A DNA stretch of 64,000 nt, taken from NCBI GenBank assembly GCA_036502625.1, contig DASXYG010000125.1:1-64000 (forward strand). Reading direction: 5' to 3'. Source of the DNA: DASXYG01 sp036502625. GTDB taxonomy: Bacteria > Actinomycetota > Actinomycetes > Streptosporangiales > Streptosporangiaceae. The notes beneath the pieces were generated by a model that was not told the DNA's origin, did not search any database, and saw only the letters and a program-made list of their open reading frames with translations. Shown here piece after piece: positions 52,664 through 62,344 of the stretch (positions are counted from its first letter, which is position 1; each line of letters begins with the position of its first letter). Made by a program: the position numbers and the translations under genes.

Positions 52664-53286
52664 GAGGTGGTGTCCTTCCTGATGGCGCGGCCGAAGAGCC
52701 TCACGAGCTCGGCCGCGTAGGAGTCGAGGTCGAGCTCGGGGTCGAGGGAGTGCTGCAGGGCCGCGTTGTCGATCGCGGCGCGCAGCGTGCGGGCCATGAC
52801 GAGGGGGTCGAAGTCGAGGTAGGCGCCGTCGCGCTGGCCCTCGCGGAACTCCTGCTCCAGCAGGGAGACCGCGGACACCGGGCCCTCCAGCGCGTACGGC
52901 CGGCCGTCCTCGGTGCGGGCGTTGTTGGCGATCTCCACGATCGACCGGATGTGGCTCGGCCGGTCGCGCATGAACTCCAGGTTCGCCGTGATGTAGACGG
53001 CGACGCGCTCCCAGTGGCCGGAGGCGGCGCGGATGCGCGGCTGCATGAACGCGACCGCGGCGCCCATCGCCTCCTCGGCGACCGCCTGGATCAGCTCGTC
53101 CTTCCCGGCGAAGTGGTACGAGATCAGCCGCGTGCTGCTGATGCCGGCGCGCTTGGCGATCTTCGCGAACGACGTCTGCCCGTAGCCGAGCTCGGCGAGG
53201 ACCTCGATCGCGGCCGCGATGATCTGGGCCCGGCGTGCGCTCGCGGCGGGCGAGGGCGTGCCGGACGATCCGTCTCTTACTTGCAT
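52660..53286 (-). CDS. TetR-family regulator, probably leaderless and autoregulated
   Basis: A 208-residue TetR protein with HTH ARRAQIIAAAIEVLAELGYG and ISSTRLISYHFAGKDELIQA. ATG 53286 (MQVRDG) lies 7 nt after a -10, so the mRNA is probably leaderless. The frame is open to 53322 but that would start inside the operator. It is the first gene of a TetR/VC0807/monooxygenase operon. Confidence 0.88.
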   Translation of the reverse strand: MQVRDGSSGTPSPAASARRAQIIAAAIEVLAELGYGQTSFAKIAKRAGISSTRLISYHFAGKDELIQAVAEEAMGAAVAFMQPRIRAASGHWERVAVYITANLEFMRDRPSHIRSIVEIANNARTEDGRPYALEGPVSAVSLLEQEFREGQRDGAYLDFDPLVMARTLRAAIDNAALQHSLDPELDLDSYAAELVRLFGRAIRKDTTS

Positions 53287-53322
53287 GAGTAATAAGTTAC
53301 TCATACGAGTAACTCCGGTCAA
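53287..53322 (-). promoter_or_regulatory. TetR promoter with two overlapping operators
   Basis: Dyads GAGTAA-N4-TTACTC (53287-53302) and GTTACTC-N4-GAGTAAC (53296-53313) overlap. On the minus strand -35 TTGACC (53317-53322) and -10 TAACTT (53294-53299) are 17 bp apart. Bound TetR would block the promoter. The ATG follows directly at 53286. Confidence 0.8.
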
Positions 53323-53363
53323 GAGGAAATCGGATCGGGGGTGAACGCGACGTTCGGGGTGAC

Positions 53364-53382
53364 TTAGGTTAGCCTTACCTCA
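53364..53382 (+). promoter_or_regulatory. IdeR/DmdR iron box
   Basis: TTAGGTTAGCCTTACCTCA closely matches the actinobacterial iron-box consensus. It contains the -10 TAGCCT (53370-53375) and reaches the ATG at 53382. The downstream gene should be repressed when iron is plentiful. Confidence 0.82.
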
Positions 53383-54365
53383 TGCTGACCTCTGCCGCTG
53401 TGCGGCGTGTTCTCGTGTGCCTGATGGCCGCGGTTCTCGGTGCGGCGGCGCTCGCCGCGTGCGGATCGCCCGACACCAAATCGCGCGAGTCCGGGGGCTC
53501 CGTCTCGATCAAGCACAGGTTCGGTGCGACGGAGATCAAGGGCACACCGAAGCGTGTGGTCGCGCTCGACACCCAGTGGACGGACGTCCTGCTGGCGATG
53601 GGCGTCAAGCCGGTCGGGCACGCCGCGGACGCGAAGATGGGACCCGGCGGCCGCGCGCCGTGGCAGACGGGCCTGCCCGCCTCGAGCAGGTCGTTCACCC
53701 TCGACATCAAGGGCCCGCCGCTTGAGCAGGTGGCCGCGATGCACCCCGACCTGATCGTCGGCACGTACACGATCACCGACCGCACGATGTACGACAAGCT
53801 CAGCGACATCGCGCCGACGGTCGCGTCCGTCGACGACCGCCAGGTGGAGCGCTGGCAGGACCTCGTGGGCGTGGCCGGGAAGATCTTCCACGACCCCGCC
53901 AAGGCCAAGCGGATCGTGGACGGCGTGAACGGCAAGGTCGCCGCGATCCGCAAGCAGATGCCCTGGCTGAACGGCAAGACGTTCGCCCTCGCGCAGTACA
54001 TGGTCGGCGACTCCGTGATCGCGGTGGCCGATCCGTCCGACGGGTCGAGCGTGCTGTTCACGTCGCTCGGCATGCGGCAGTACCCGAGGCTCGTCGCCGA
54101 GGGGAAGCGCCAGAAATCGGCCAGGATCCAGGTCAGCCCCGAACGCCTGGACGTCCTGCGCTCCGACCTGCTGCTGTTCCTGATCAACGGCGGGACGAAG
54201 GCGAACCTGAAGGACCTGCCCGGGTGGAACGACCTGCCGTCCGTACGCGACGGCTCCGCGGCGGTGCTGGACTATCCGACGATCGCCGGCCTGAACATCC
54301 CCACCCCGTTGTCGATCCCCGCGGCCCTCGACAAGGTCACCCCGGCGCTGCGCGCGCTCAAGTAG
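53382..54365 (+). CDS. Fe3+-siderophore-binding lipoprotein
   Basis: A 327-residue ABC substrate-binding lipoprotein. The signal peptide ends in lipobox LAAC with Cys27. The periplasmic-binding-protein type III fold shows KRVVALDTQWTDVLLAMGVK, HPDLIVGTY and a long backbone helix after VDDRQVERWQDLVGVA. It probably binds ferric siderophore. No permease or ATPase gene is adjacent, so it must share one elsewhere. It is regulated by an iron box and probably leaderless. Confidence 0.9.
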   Translation: MLTSAAVRRVLVCLMAAVLGAAALAACGSPDTKSRESGGSVSIKHRFGATEIKGTPKRVVALDTQWTDVLLAMGVKPVGHAADAKMGPGGRAPWQTGLPASSRSFTLDIKGPPLEQVAAMHPDLIVGTYTITDRTMYDKLSDIAPTVASVDDRQVERWQDLVGVAGKIFHDPAKAKRIVDGVNGKVAAIRKQMPWLNGKTFALAQYMVGDSVIAVADPSDGSSVLFTSLGMRQYPRLVAEGKRQKSARIQVSPERLDVLRSDLLLFLINGGTKANLKDLPGWNDLPSVRDGSAAVLDYPTIAGLNIPTPLSIPAALDKVTPALRALK

Positions 54366-55689
54366 CGCGGTCCGCCGCCGGCGTTTCCCGTGAAACCGCC
54401 CGGTCCGGACCCGCTCCGGGCCGGGCGCCGAACCAGTACGCCACGGCCGTCGCCGCGAAGCCCGCGATCATCACGATGAGGATGGGGTACGAGACGCCGG
54501 TCGACGGGATCGTGGCCGCGGCGAACGCGCCGGCCGCCACGAACATGACGTTGAAGAGCATGTCGTACACCGCGAACACGCGGCCGCGGTAGGCGTCGCC
54601 CGTGGACTCCTGGACGATCGTGTCGACGCAGATCTTGACGCTCTGGGAGACGACGCCGAGGACGAAGCCCGCCGCCGCGAACGGCGCTTCCTTCATCGGC
54701 AGCCCGGCCGCGGCCAGCGTCACCGCCGCCGTGGCGAACAGCACGGTGATCCACGCGCGCCTGCTCAGCCACCGGGTCGCCGGCGGCGTGATGAACGCGG
54801 CGACGAAGAACCCGGCGCCGGACGCGATCACCACGATGCCGAACCCCGCGAGCGCCGCGCCCGACTGGCCGGGCGCGTTGAAGTAGTTGCGGTACAGCAG
54901 CGCGGTCATCAGCGTCAGCAGGCCGTACCAGAACCGGTGGGCGGCGATCGCGGCGAGCGCGACGGCGACCGGACGCGACGCGAGGATGTGCCGTACGCCG
55001 TCGACCAGGCCCACCGCGACGTTGCGCATGGCGTGCCTGGCTTTGGGGAGCGTGCCGGCGAGGTCGGGACCGAGCATGCGGTGCGGGATCGACGTGGCCA
55101 CCAGGGACGTCGCGATGTACAGCAGCGCGGAGCAGCCGAGCGCGAGGCCGCTGCCGCGCGGGTCGCCGACCAGCAGCAGGCGCGGGATGACCCCGCCGAC
55201 GGCGGCGCCCGCGAACGTGATGACGGTGCCGGCCGTGGGCGTCACGGCGTTGGCCACGAGCAGCTCGTCGCGGGGCACCACATGTGGTAGCGCGGCGGAC
55301 AGCGCCGACAGGAAGAACCGGTTCACGCCGAGGACGGCGAGCGCGGCGACGTAGAACATCGCGCCGTCGTGCTCCGTGGCCACCAGCGCGCCGGTGACGG
55401 CGACCAGGCCGGTGCGGACGAGCGCGGAGTAGACCAGCACCTGGCGGCGCGACCAGCGGTCGATGAAGACGCCGGCGAACGGGCCGACGATGGAGTACGG
55501 CAGGAGCAGCACGGCGAAGGCGGCGGCCGCCGCGCCCGCGGACGTCTGCTTCTCCGGTGAGAAGAACACGTATCCGGCGAGGCCGCCGGTGAAGATGCCG
55601 TCGCCGAACTGCGAGATGAGGCGCACGGCGAAGAGTCGCCGGAAGTACCGGCCACGGATGACCGTGCGCAGATCGGCGAGGTACCCCAC
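54358..55689 (-). CDS. MFS transporter
   Basis: A 443-residue major facilitator with about 12 hydrophobic helices. It opens RRLFAVRLISQFGDGIFTGG and has the A-motif-like loop DRWSRRQVLVYSALVR. Most proteins of this group export drugs or macrolides, and the substrate is unknown here. GTG 55689. Its last residues (AVSRETPAADRAT) contain VSRET because a parS-like site is read in this frame. It overlaps the convergent iron-lipoprotein stop by 8 nt. Confidence 0.88.
   Translation of the reverse strand: MGYLADLRTVIRGRYFRRLFAVRLISQFGDGIFTGGLAGYVFFSPEKQTSAGAAAAAFAVLLLPYSIVGPFAGVFIDRWSRRQVLVYSALVRTGLVAVTGALVATEHDGAMFYVAALAVLGVNRFFLSALSAALPHVVPRDELLVANAVTPTAGTVITFAGAAVGGVIPRLLLVGDPRGSGLALGCSALLYIATSLVATSIPHRMLGPDLAGTLPKARHAMRNVAVGLVDGVRHILASRPVAVALAAIAAHRFWYGLLTLMTALLYRNYFNAPGQSGAALAGFGIVVIASGAGFFVAAFITPPATRWLSRRAWITVLFATAAVTLAAAGLPMKEAPFAAAGFVLGVVSQSVKICVDTIVQESTGDAYRGRVFAVYDMLFNVMFVAAGAFAAATIPSTGVSYPILIVMIAGFAATAVAYWFGARPGAGPDRAVSRETPAADRAT
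54383..54396. other. parS: Degenerate parS site (one mismatch) in the MFS gene
   Basis: GTTTCCCGTGAAAC has one mismatch to the perfect parS. It lies about 25 kb right of oriC and encodes VSRET near the end of the MFS protein. Confidence 0.5.
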
Positions 55690-55713
55690 AGCGATCAGGT
55701 TACGGCCGAAACG

Positions 55714-55749
55714 ACGCCCCCCGGTCCGCGTGCGCGGAACCGGGGGGCG
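55714..55749 (-). terminator. Terminator-like hairpin after the oligopeptide ABC operon
   Basis: CGCCCCCCGG...CCGGGGGGCG forms a long GC-rich stem with one bulge and a short GTGC loop, just after the permease stop at 55772. There is no clear T run. Confidence 0.55.
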
Positions 55750-55771
55750 AAGATCAGCGGTCGGCTCGGGG

Positions 55772-56734
55772 TCAGCTCAGCCGTACGCGCGGATCGAGGA
55801 ACGAATAACTGATGTCCACGATCAGGTTGGCGACCGTCACGATCGCCGCCACCAGCAGCACCACGCCGATGATCACCGGGAGGTCGCCGTTGGTGGACGC
55901 CTGGAGCGTGAGCTGGCCGATGCCCTGGAGGCCGAAGACCTGCTCGGTCACCACGACGCCGCCCAGCAGCGCGCCGATGTCCACACCGAACTGCGTCAGC
56001 ACCGGTGTGAGCGCCGACCGCAGGCCGTGCCGGTAGATCACCCGGCGCTCGGTGAGGCCCTTGGAGCGCGCCGTACGGATGTAGTCCTCGCCGAGCACGT
56101 CGAGCAGCGATCCGCGTGTCAGCCGTGAGTACGTGGCCGCCTGGACGGTCGCCAGCGTGATCCACGGGAGGATCATCCGGTTCAGCCAGAACGCCGGGTC
56201 GGTCGTGATGTCCGGCGCCGGACCGCCCGCCTGGAGGTACGGCAGGCCCCACTGTTCGAACTTGAAGAAGAAGATGAACGACAGCGTCAGGCCGAGCACG
56301 AACGTCGGCATCGAGATGCCGCCGAGCACGAACACCGTCGCCGCGCGGTCCATGACGCCGCGGGCGCGGGTGGCGCTGAGCACGCCGACCGTGACACCGA
56401 CGACCAGCCACAGCACCGAGGCGCCGAGCACCAGGGAGATCGTGGCCTGGAGGCCGCCGGCGAGGATCGAGCCGACCGACGCGTTGCTGAAGAACGAGTA
56501 GCCGAGGTCGCCGTGCAGCAGCCGGCCGAGGAAGTGGCCGTACTGCACGATCACCGGATCGTCCAGGCCGAGCCGGTGCTTGACGATCTCGACGGTCTGC
56601 GGCGGCGCCTTCGGTCCCGCGATCGTCTTGGCCGGGTTGCCCGGCGCGATGAAGAACAGCAGGAACGTGCCGGTGCTGACCAGCCACATGACGACCACCG
56701 CCAGGAGCAGGCGGCGAATGATGAACCTAAGCAC
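55772..56734 (-). CDS. dppB: Oligopeptide/dipeptide ABC permease, DppB/OppB type
   Basis: A 320-residue permease with six hydrophobic helices. It opens FIIRRLLLAVVVMWLVSTGT, has the conserved TFLLFFIAPGNPAK loop, and the EAA loop EDYIRTARSKGLTERRVIYRHGLR. It imports peptides or similar solutes with DppC. GTG 56734 overlaps dppC by 8 nt. Confidence 0.92.
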   Translation of the reverse strand: MLRFIIRRLLLAVVVMWLVSTGTFLLFFIAPGNPAKTIAGPKAPPQTVEIVKHRLGLDDPVIVQYGHFLGRLLHGDLGYSFFSNASVGSILAGGLQATISLVLGASVLWLVVGVTVGVLSATRARGVMDRAATVFVLGGISMPTFVLGLTLSFIFFFKFEQWGLPYLQAGGPAPDITTDPAFWLNRMILPWITLATVQAATYSRLTRGSLLDVLGEDYIRTARSKGLTERRVIYRHGLRSALTPVLTQFGVDIGALLGGVVVTEQVFGLQGIGQLTLQASTNGDLPVIIGVVLLVAAIVTVANLIVDISYSFLDPRVRLS

Positions 56735-57728
56735 GGGCGTCCGCCTCCTGCTTCTCCACGGCCTTCCGGTCCTTCTTCCGCTTCATCGCGAAGATCCGCT
56801 CCGTACGCGGGTCGAGCGCGTCGCGGACGCCGTCGCCGAGCAGGTTGAACGCCACCGTCGTGATCAGCAGGAACCCGGCCGGGACGACGAGCGTCCACCA
56901 GGCGACCTGGTACGTGCGAAGGGCGTCGGAGAGCATGTTGCCCCAGCTCGCCGTCGGCGGCACGATGCCGAGCCCGACGTAGGAGAGCGTCGCCTCGAAG
57001 ACGATCGCGATGGGGATCATCAGCGAGGCCAGCACGATCACCGGGGCGAGGACGTTCGGCATGATCTCCACGAACATGATCCGGCCGTCGCTGCCGCCGA
57101 GCGACCGTGCCGCCTCGACGTACTCCTTCTCCTTCAACGACAGTGTCTGGCCGCGCACGATGCGCGCCATCGCCGCCCAGTTGAAGAACGCGATGACGAG
57201 GATCGTGACCCACAGGCTCGGCCCGAGGATCGCGACCAGCGCGATCGCGAAGATGAGGTACGGGAAGGACAGCACGACGTCGATGAACCGCGCGAGGACG
57301 GTGTCGATCGGGCCGCCGTAGTAGCCGGACAGCAGCCCGACGATGACGCCCGCCACCGTCGCGATCGCCGTCGCGACGACGCCCACGAGCAGCGACACCC
57401 GCGCGCCGTACAGCGTGCGGATGAAGACGTCGCGGCCGAGGGAGTCGGTGCCGAACCAGTGCCGTCCGCTCGGGCCGTACGGCAGGCCGTCGCGGTCGAG
57501 GCCGAACCGGCGGTCCCCGATGTCGAACGGATGGCCGGTCCACTTGGAGATCAGCGGGGCGAGCAGGGCCGCCAGCACCAGGAGGATGATCACCGCGAGC
57601 GAGATCATCGACGCCTTGTCCTGGCGCAGCCGCCGCATGGCGAGCAGCCACGGGCTCTTGCCCGCGATCTCCTGTTTGGGTTCGAGGCCGGCGTCGACGG
57701 CGCCGGACTCGATTTCGGTAAGGCTCAT
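56727..57728 (-). CDS. dppC: Oligopeptide/dipeptide ABC permease, DppC/OppC type
   Basis: A 333-residue permease. The OppC signature is HWFGTDSLGRDVFIRTLYGA, and the EAA loop is EKEYVEAARSLGGSDGRIMF. It has six helices and a basic C-terminal tail (AMKRKKDRKAVEKQ). The start is ATG 57728. It lies between the permease partner and the ATPases. Confidence 0.92.
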   Translation of the reverse strand: MSLTEIESGAVDAGLEPKQEIAGKSPWLLAMRRLRQDKASMISLAVIILLVLAALLAPLISKWTGHPFDIGDRRFGLDRDGLPYGPSGRHWFGTDSLGRDVFIRTLYGARVSLLVGVVATAIATVAGVIVGLLSGYYGGPIDTVLARFIDVVLSFPYLIFAIALVAILGPSLWVTILVIAFFNWAAMARIVRGQTLSLKEKEYVEAARSLGGSDGRIMFVEIMPNVLAPVIVLASLMIPIAIVFEATLSYVGLGIVPPTASWGNMLSDALRTYQVAWWTLVVPAGFLLITTVAFNLLGDGVRDALDPRTERIFAMKRKKDRKAVEKQEADARA

Positions 57729-57744
57729 AGGGGTTACCTGCCGA

Positions 57745-58832
<1,088 letters not shown>

Positions 58833-58836
<4 letters not shown>

Positions 58837-59927
58837 GACGTCACCGCTCCCTTCACGTCGGCCGCGTTGGCGATCTCGTCGGCCAGGTGGCGGGCCGCGC
58901 CCGCGCGCCCGGCCTCGGCCGTGCGCCGCCGCAGCTCCTCGGCCTCCGTGCTGAGGCCCACCGCGTCGCCCGGCAGCCAGCACGCGGACAGGTGGCCGTT
59001 GCCGTCACCGACCGCGCCCAGCGGCGGCATGTCCGTCAGGCACTTGTCCATGACGTACGCGCAGCGCGGGTGGAACGGGCATCCGCTCGGCGGCTGGATC
59101 AGGCTGGGGGGCTGGCCGGTGATGGGGCGCAATCGCGACTTCGAGCCGGTCGAAGCCGGGATCGACTCCAGCAGGCCCTTGGTGTAGGGGTGGTGCGGCT
59201 GGTAGTAGAGCGCGTTGCGGTCGGCGTACTCGATCTGCTTGCCGGCGTACATCACCATGACGTCGTTCGCCAGGTCCGCGATCACACCCAGGTCGTGGGT
59301 GATCATGACGAGCGCGGTGTCGAGCTCCCGCTGGAGGCGCAGCAGGAGGTCCAGGATCTGCGCCTGGACGGTGGCGTCGAGCGCGGTGGTGGGTTCGTCG
59401 GCGACGATGAGCTTGGGCTGCAGCGAGAGCGCCATGGCGATCATCGCGCGCTGCCGCATGCCGCCGGAGAACTGGTGCGGGAAGTCGTCCACACGGCGGT
59501 CCGGCTGCGGGATGCCGACCATCTTGAGCAGGTCGACGGCGCGTTTGCGGGCCTGGAGTTTGCTGGTGGACGGTTCGTGGGCCCGGATCATCTCCATGAT
59601 CTGCCAGCCCACTTTGTACAGCGGGTGCAATGCCGACAGCGGGTCCTGGAAGATCATGGAGATCTCCGCGCCCCGGATGCGCCGCAGCTCGTCCGGGGTC
59701 ATCTTCAGCAGGTCGCGCCCCTCGAACGTGGCCTCTCCACTGACGTCGGCCCCGGCTGTCAGTCCGAGCAGCGTCTGCGTGGAGACGCTCTTCCCCGACC
59801 CCGACTCGCCCACGATTCCGAGCGTCTGGCCACGGTCCACGCTGAACGACACACCGCGAACCGCTTGGACCAGACCGTCCGACGTTGGGAACGAGACCCG
59901 CAGATCGGTGACCTCGAGAAGACTCAT
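58833..59927 (-). CDS. dppD: Oligopeptide ABC transporter ATP-binding protein, DppD/OppD type
   Basis: A 364-residue ATPase. Walker A is GESGSGKSV, the signature FSGGMRQRAMIAMAL, and Walker B LIVADEPTTALD. The CPFHPRCAYVMDKC motif is present. ATG 59927. It is the first of the four transport genes after a 174-nt gap from the binding protein, which contains a strong hairpin. Confidence 0.93.
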
Positions 59928-60027
59928 ATCTCCCCTTAAGCGGGTGGTAACAATGTTCGTCGGCGAGGAGCGGCCGGAGCACTGGATCGCAGGGCTCGCT
60001 GGCCGCCACTCGCCCTCTACAAGAGCA

Positions 60028-60064
60028 GCGGCCGGGCACGACGTCCAGCGACGTGCCCGGCCGC
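60028..60064 (-). other. Hairpin between the peptide-binding protein and dppD
   Basis: A 13-bp perfect stem (60028-60040 with 60052-60064) with an 11-nt loop lies between the solute-binding gene and dppDFCB. It has no T run and is better read as an mRNA-stabilising or attenuating element that lets the binding protein be made in excess. Confidence 0.6.
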
Positions 60065-60102
60065 GCTCATCATCATCTAAACCGTGATCGAGTCCGCGTC
60101 GA

Positions 60103-61911
60103 TCACTTGCTGATCCAGACGTCCGTGATGTTGAACAACTGGGTCCGCGGATTGAAGATCGCGTTGTGCGTCCGTGCGGAGTGGTACAACGGCGTCTTCT
60201 GGTCCATGAACGGGACGATCGCGGCGTCCTTCATGGCCTGCTTGTCGGCCGCCGACCAGTACTTCGCGGCGGTCGACGCCTCCTTGGAGGTCAGCGCCTT
60301 GCTGATGTCGGACTCGAACGCGGGGCTGTCGTAGTAGCCGAAGTTCGAACCCGCGGGCGGGAAGGCCGCCTTGGACAGCGTGGGCTGGAGGACGGAACGG
60401 CCGTTGTTGCCGAACCAGTCGGGGATCCAGCCGGGCGCCGAGATGTCCCACTTGCCGGCGGACGCGATCTTCGGGTCGTTGAGGTACGTCCCGTAGTAGT
60501 CGTCCTGGCGGACCGGGATGAGGTTCACGGTGATGCCGCAAGCCTTGAGGTCCTGGGCGTAGGACTGCGCGATGTTCGGGTGGTTGCCGGCGTTGCGGTA
60601 AGCCGCCTTCAGCGTGAGCCCGTTCTTGTAGCCCGCCTGGGCCAGCAGCGACTTGCACTTCGCGGCGTCGCCCTGGTCACCGTTCGTCGGGTACAGGTTG
60701 TAGTTCGAGTAGCCGATGTTGCCCGGCGCGATGACGCTGTGCAGCGGCGTGTTGAGGTCGAGACCGCCGTACACCTTCGCGAGGGCGACCTTGTTGATCG
60801 CGTACTCGATGGCCTGCCGCACCTTGAGGTTCGACGTGGCCTTCTTCTCGTTCGGGCTCTTGAAGTTGAACACCAGGTACGGGTTCGACACACCACTGTG
60901 GAAGATGCCGAAGTTCTTGTCCTTGTTCGCCTTCATCGTCGGGATCTGCGATGTCGGGAACGGGAGGTCGAACGTGAGGTCCTGGGTGCCGGCCTGGATC
61001 TGCTGCTGCGCCTGGTCCGGGCTGTCCTGGCCGAAGGTGAACTGGATCTTGTCCACGTAGGCCTTGCGGAGCGGGTCCGCGCTGGCCTTCCACGCCGGGT
61101 TGCGCTCCATGAGCATCGACTTCTTCGGCGTGTACTGCGTGATCTGGTACGGGCCGTCGGAAATCGTGTTCTTGCGGAAGTCGGCGCTGTCCGGGACGTA
61201 GTTGTCGTATTCCTTCGGCGAAGCCGCCGCGAACTCCATCGCCAGGATGTTCAGGAAGTCGCTCGCCGGTGCTTCCAGCTTGATCTGCAGCGTCTTGTCA
61301 TCCTTGGCCGTCAGGCCGGAGATGTCGTGGCTGTTCTGGAACTTGGCGATCGTCTTCGCGTCCGGCTTGTTGGACTTGTTCGCGAAGTACGCGTTCTCGG
61401 CGTCGCAGTACTGCTTCATCCCCTTGATCACGCCGGAGTAGTAGGCGATGTTGCCCACCGGCTGAGCGGGGTTGCACATCCGCTTGAAGTTGCGGATGTA
61501 GTCATCGGCCACCACGGCCCGCGCGGGCTTGGTGTTCCACATGACGCCGTCACGCAGCTTGAACGTGTAGGTCTTGCCGTCCTTGCTGATCCCGCCGTTG
61601 GCCTCCGATGGCACCTCGGACGCGCCGTCGGCGACGATCGTCTTCGCCTGGTCGGCGTTCTTGGAGGCCGGGTAGTTCACCAGCGTGCGCACCCAAGCCC
61701 GCTGCTCCATGGAGCTCGAGGTCAGGTAAGCGCTGAGCGGGTCGAGGTGGTCCGGCTCGCCGGACCCAATGATCTTGAGGGTGCCACCCTTTTGAGGTGT
61801 GCCCTCATCAGTGCCGCCGCCACTGCCGCCGCCCGTGCTGCAGGCTGACAGCCCGAGCGCGAGAGCCGCGGCAGCGGTGACTACCGTCAGCCCCTGTCGT
61901 CGCACGTTCAT
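60103..61911 (-). CDS. Oligopeptide-binding lipoprotein (SBP family 5)
   Basis: A 602-residue family-5 solute-binding protein. It has signal peptide NVRRQGLTVVTAAAALALGL with lipobox LSAC (Cys24), then a Gly/Ser linker. The family signature region contains KDGKTYTFKLRDGVMWNTK. ATG 61911 has GGAGGGG upstream. It feeds the DppBCDF genes downstream. The upstream frame to 62097 lacks a signal peptide at its start and is excluded. Confidence 0.92.
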   Translation of the reverse strand: MNVRRQGLTVVTAAAALALGLSACSTGGGSGGGTDEGTPQKGGTLKIIGSGEPDHLDPLSAYLTSSSMEQRAWVRTLVNYPASKNADQAKTIVADGASEVPSEANGGISKDGKTYTFKLRDGVMWNTKPARAVVADDYIRNFKRMCNPAQPVGNIAYYSGVIKGMKQYCDAENAYFANKSNKPDAKTIAKFQNSHDISGLTAKDDKTLQIKLEAPASDFLNILAMEFAAASPKEYDNYVPDSADFRKNTISDGPYQITQYTPKKSMLMERNPAWKASADPLRKAYVDKIQFTFGQDSPDQAQQQIQAGTQDLTFDLPFPTSQIPTMKANKDKNFGIFHSGVSNPYLVFNFKSPNEKKATSNLKVRQAIEYAINKVALAKVYGGLDLNTPLHSVIAPGNIGYSNYNLYPTNGDQGDAAKCKSLLAQAGYKNGLTLKAAYRNAGNHPNIAQSYAQDLKACGITVNLIPVRQDDYYGTYLNDPKIASAGKWDISAPGWIPDWFGNNGRSVLQPTLSKAAFPPAGSNFGYYDSPAFESDISKALTSKEASTAAKYWSAADKQAMKDAAIVPFMDQKTPLYHSARTHNAIFNPRTQLFNITDVWISK

Positions 61912-62344
61912 TACCCCTCCCATCGGTCCAATGACCGAGTGTGGTGTTAGAGGGACGTACCACCAACTGCGGCGGCACGCGTTTCCAGTCTGGAGAACAC
62001 CCGTCTGGGGGCCCTCCTGTCCAGGGGGTAGCGGCAAAGAGTAGGTCCGGTTACTCAACTGTTGGGTTCGCGAGACCCCTCCGTGACGGCGAACCAACTG
62101 TCTGTGAGCTGAACATTACTAGGTGAAGCGAATGGTATCTACCAATCTGTTGCCGCCGGATCGGGCGGAAATCCTGCTCACGGGACTGAAGCGCGAAGTT
62201 CTTGCGGTGGAGACATGCGTGACGAAGGGACCTTTCGTACCGCTGAGTATCGAAAACGGGTCGGTTCCGGTGCACGTGCACCGGAACCGACCCGTTCCCG
62301 ACAGGGGGTTTTCGTCGCGCTCCGTGATGTCCCGGAGCCCCGCG
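61912..62344. promoter_or_regulatory. Binding-protein promoter region and ino1 downstream region
   Basis: This 433-bp gap has no gene. For the binding protein, -35 TTGGTA and -10 TAGTAA (minus strand, 62140-62145 and 62116-62121, spacer 18) are plausible. The perfect short dyad TGGTA-TC-TACCA (62133-62144) overlaps that -35. The leader would be about 200 nt. The ino1 terminator (62255-62296) occupies the right part. Confidence 0.45.
62255..62296 (-). terminator. 42-bp perfect palindrome, terminator of ino1
   Basis: Each arm is 21 bp (AACGGGTCGGTTCCGGTGCA... ) and the centre is GTGCAC|GTGCAC, so it can extrude as a long hairpin. On the minus strand TTTTC follows the 3' arm. It lies 49 nt after the ino1 stop. 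Confidence 0.8.

Noticed and set aside
62098..62254. Small open frames in the ino1/binding-protein gap
   Set aside because: They span the promoter and terminator region, without ribosome sites or similarity.
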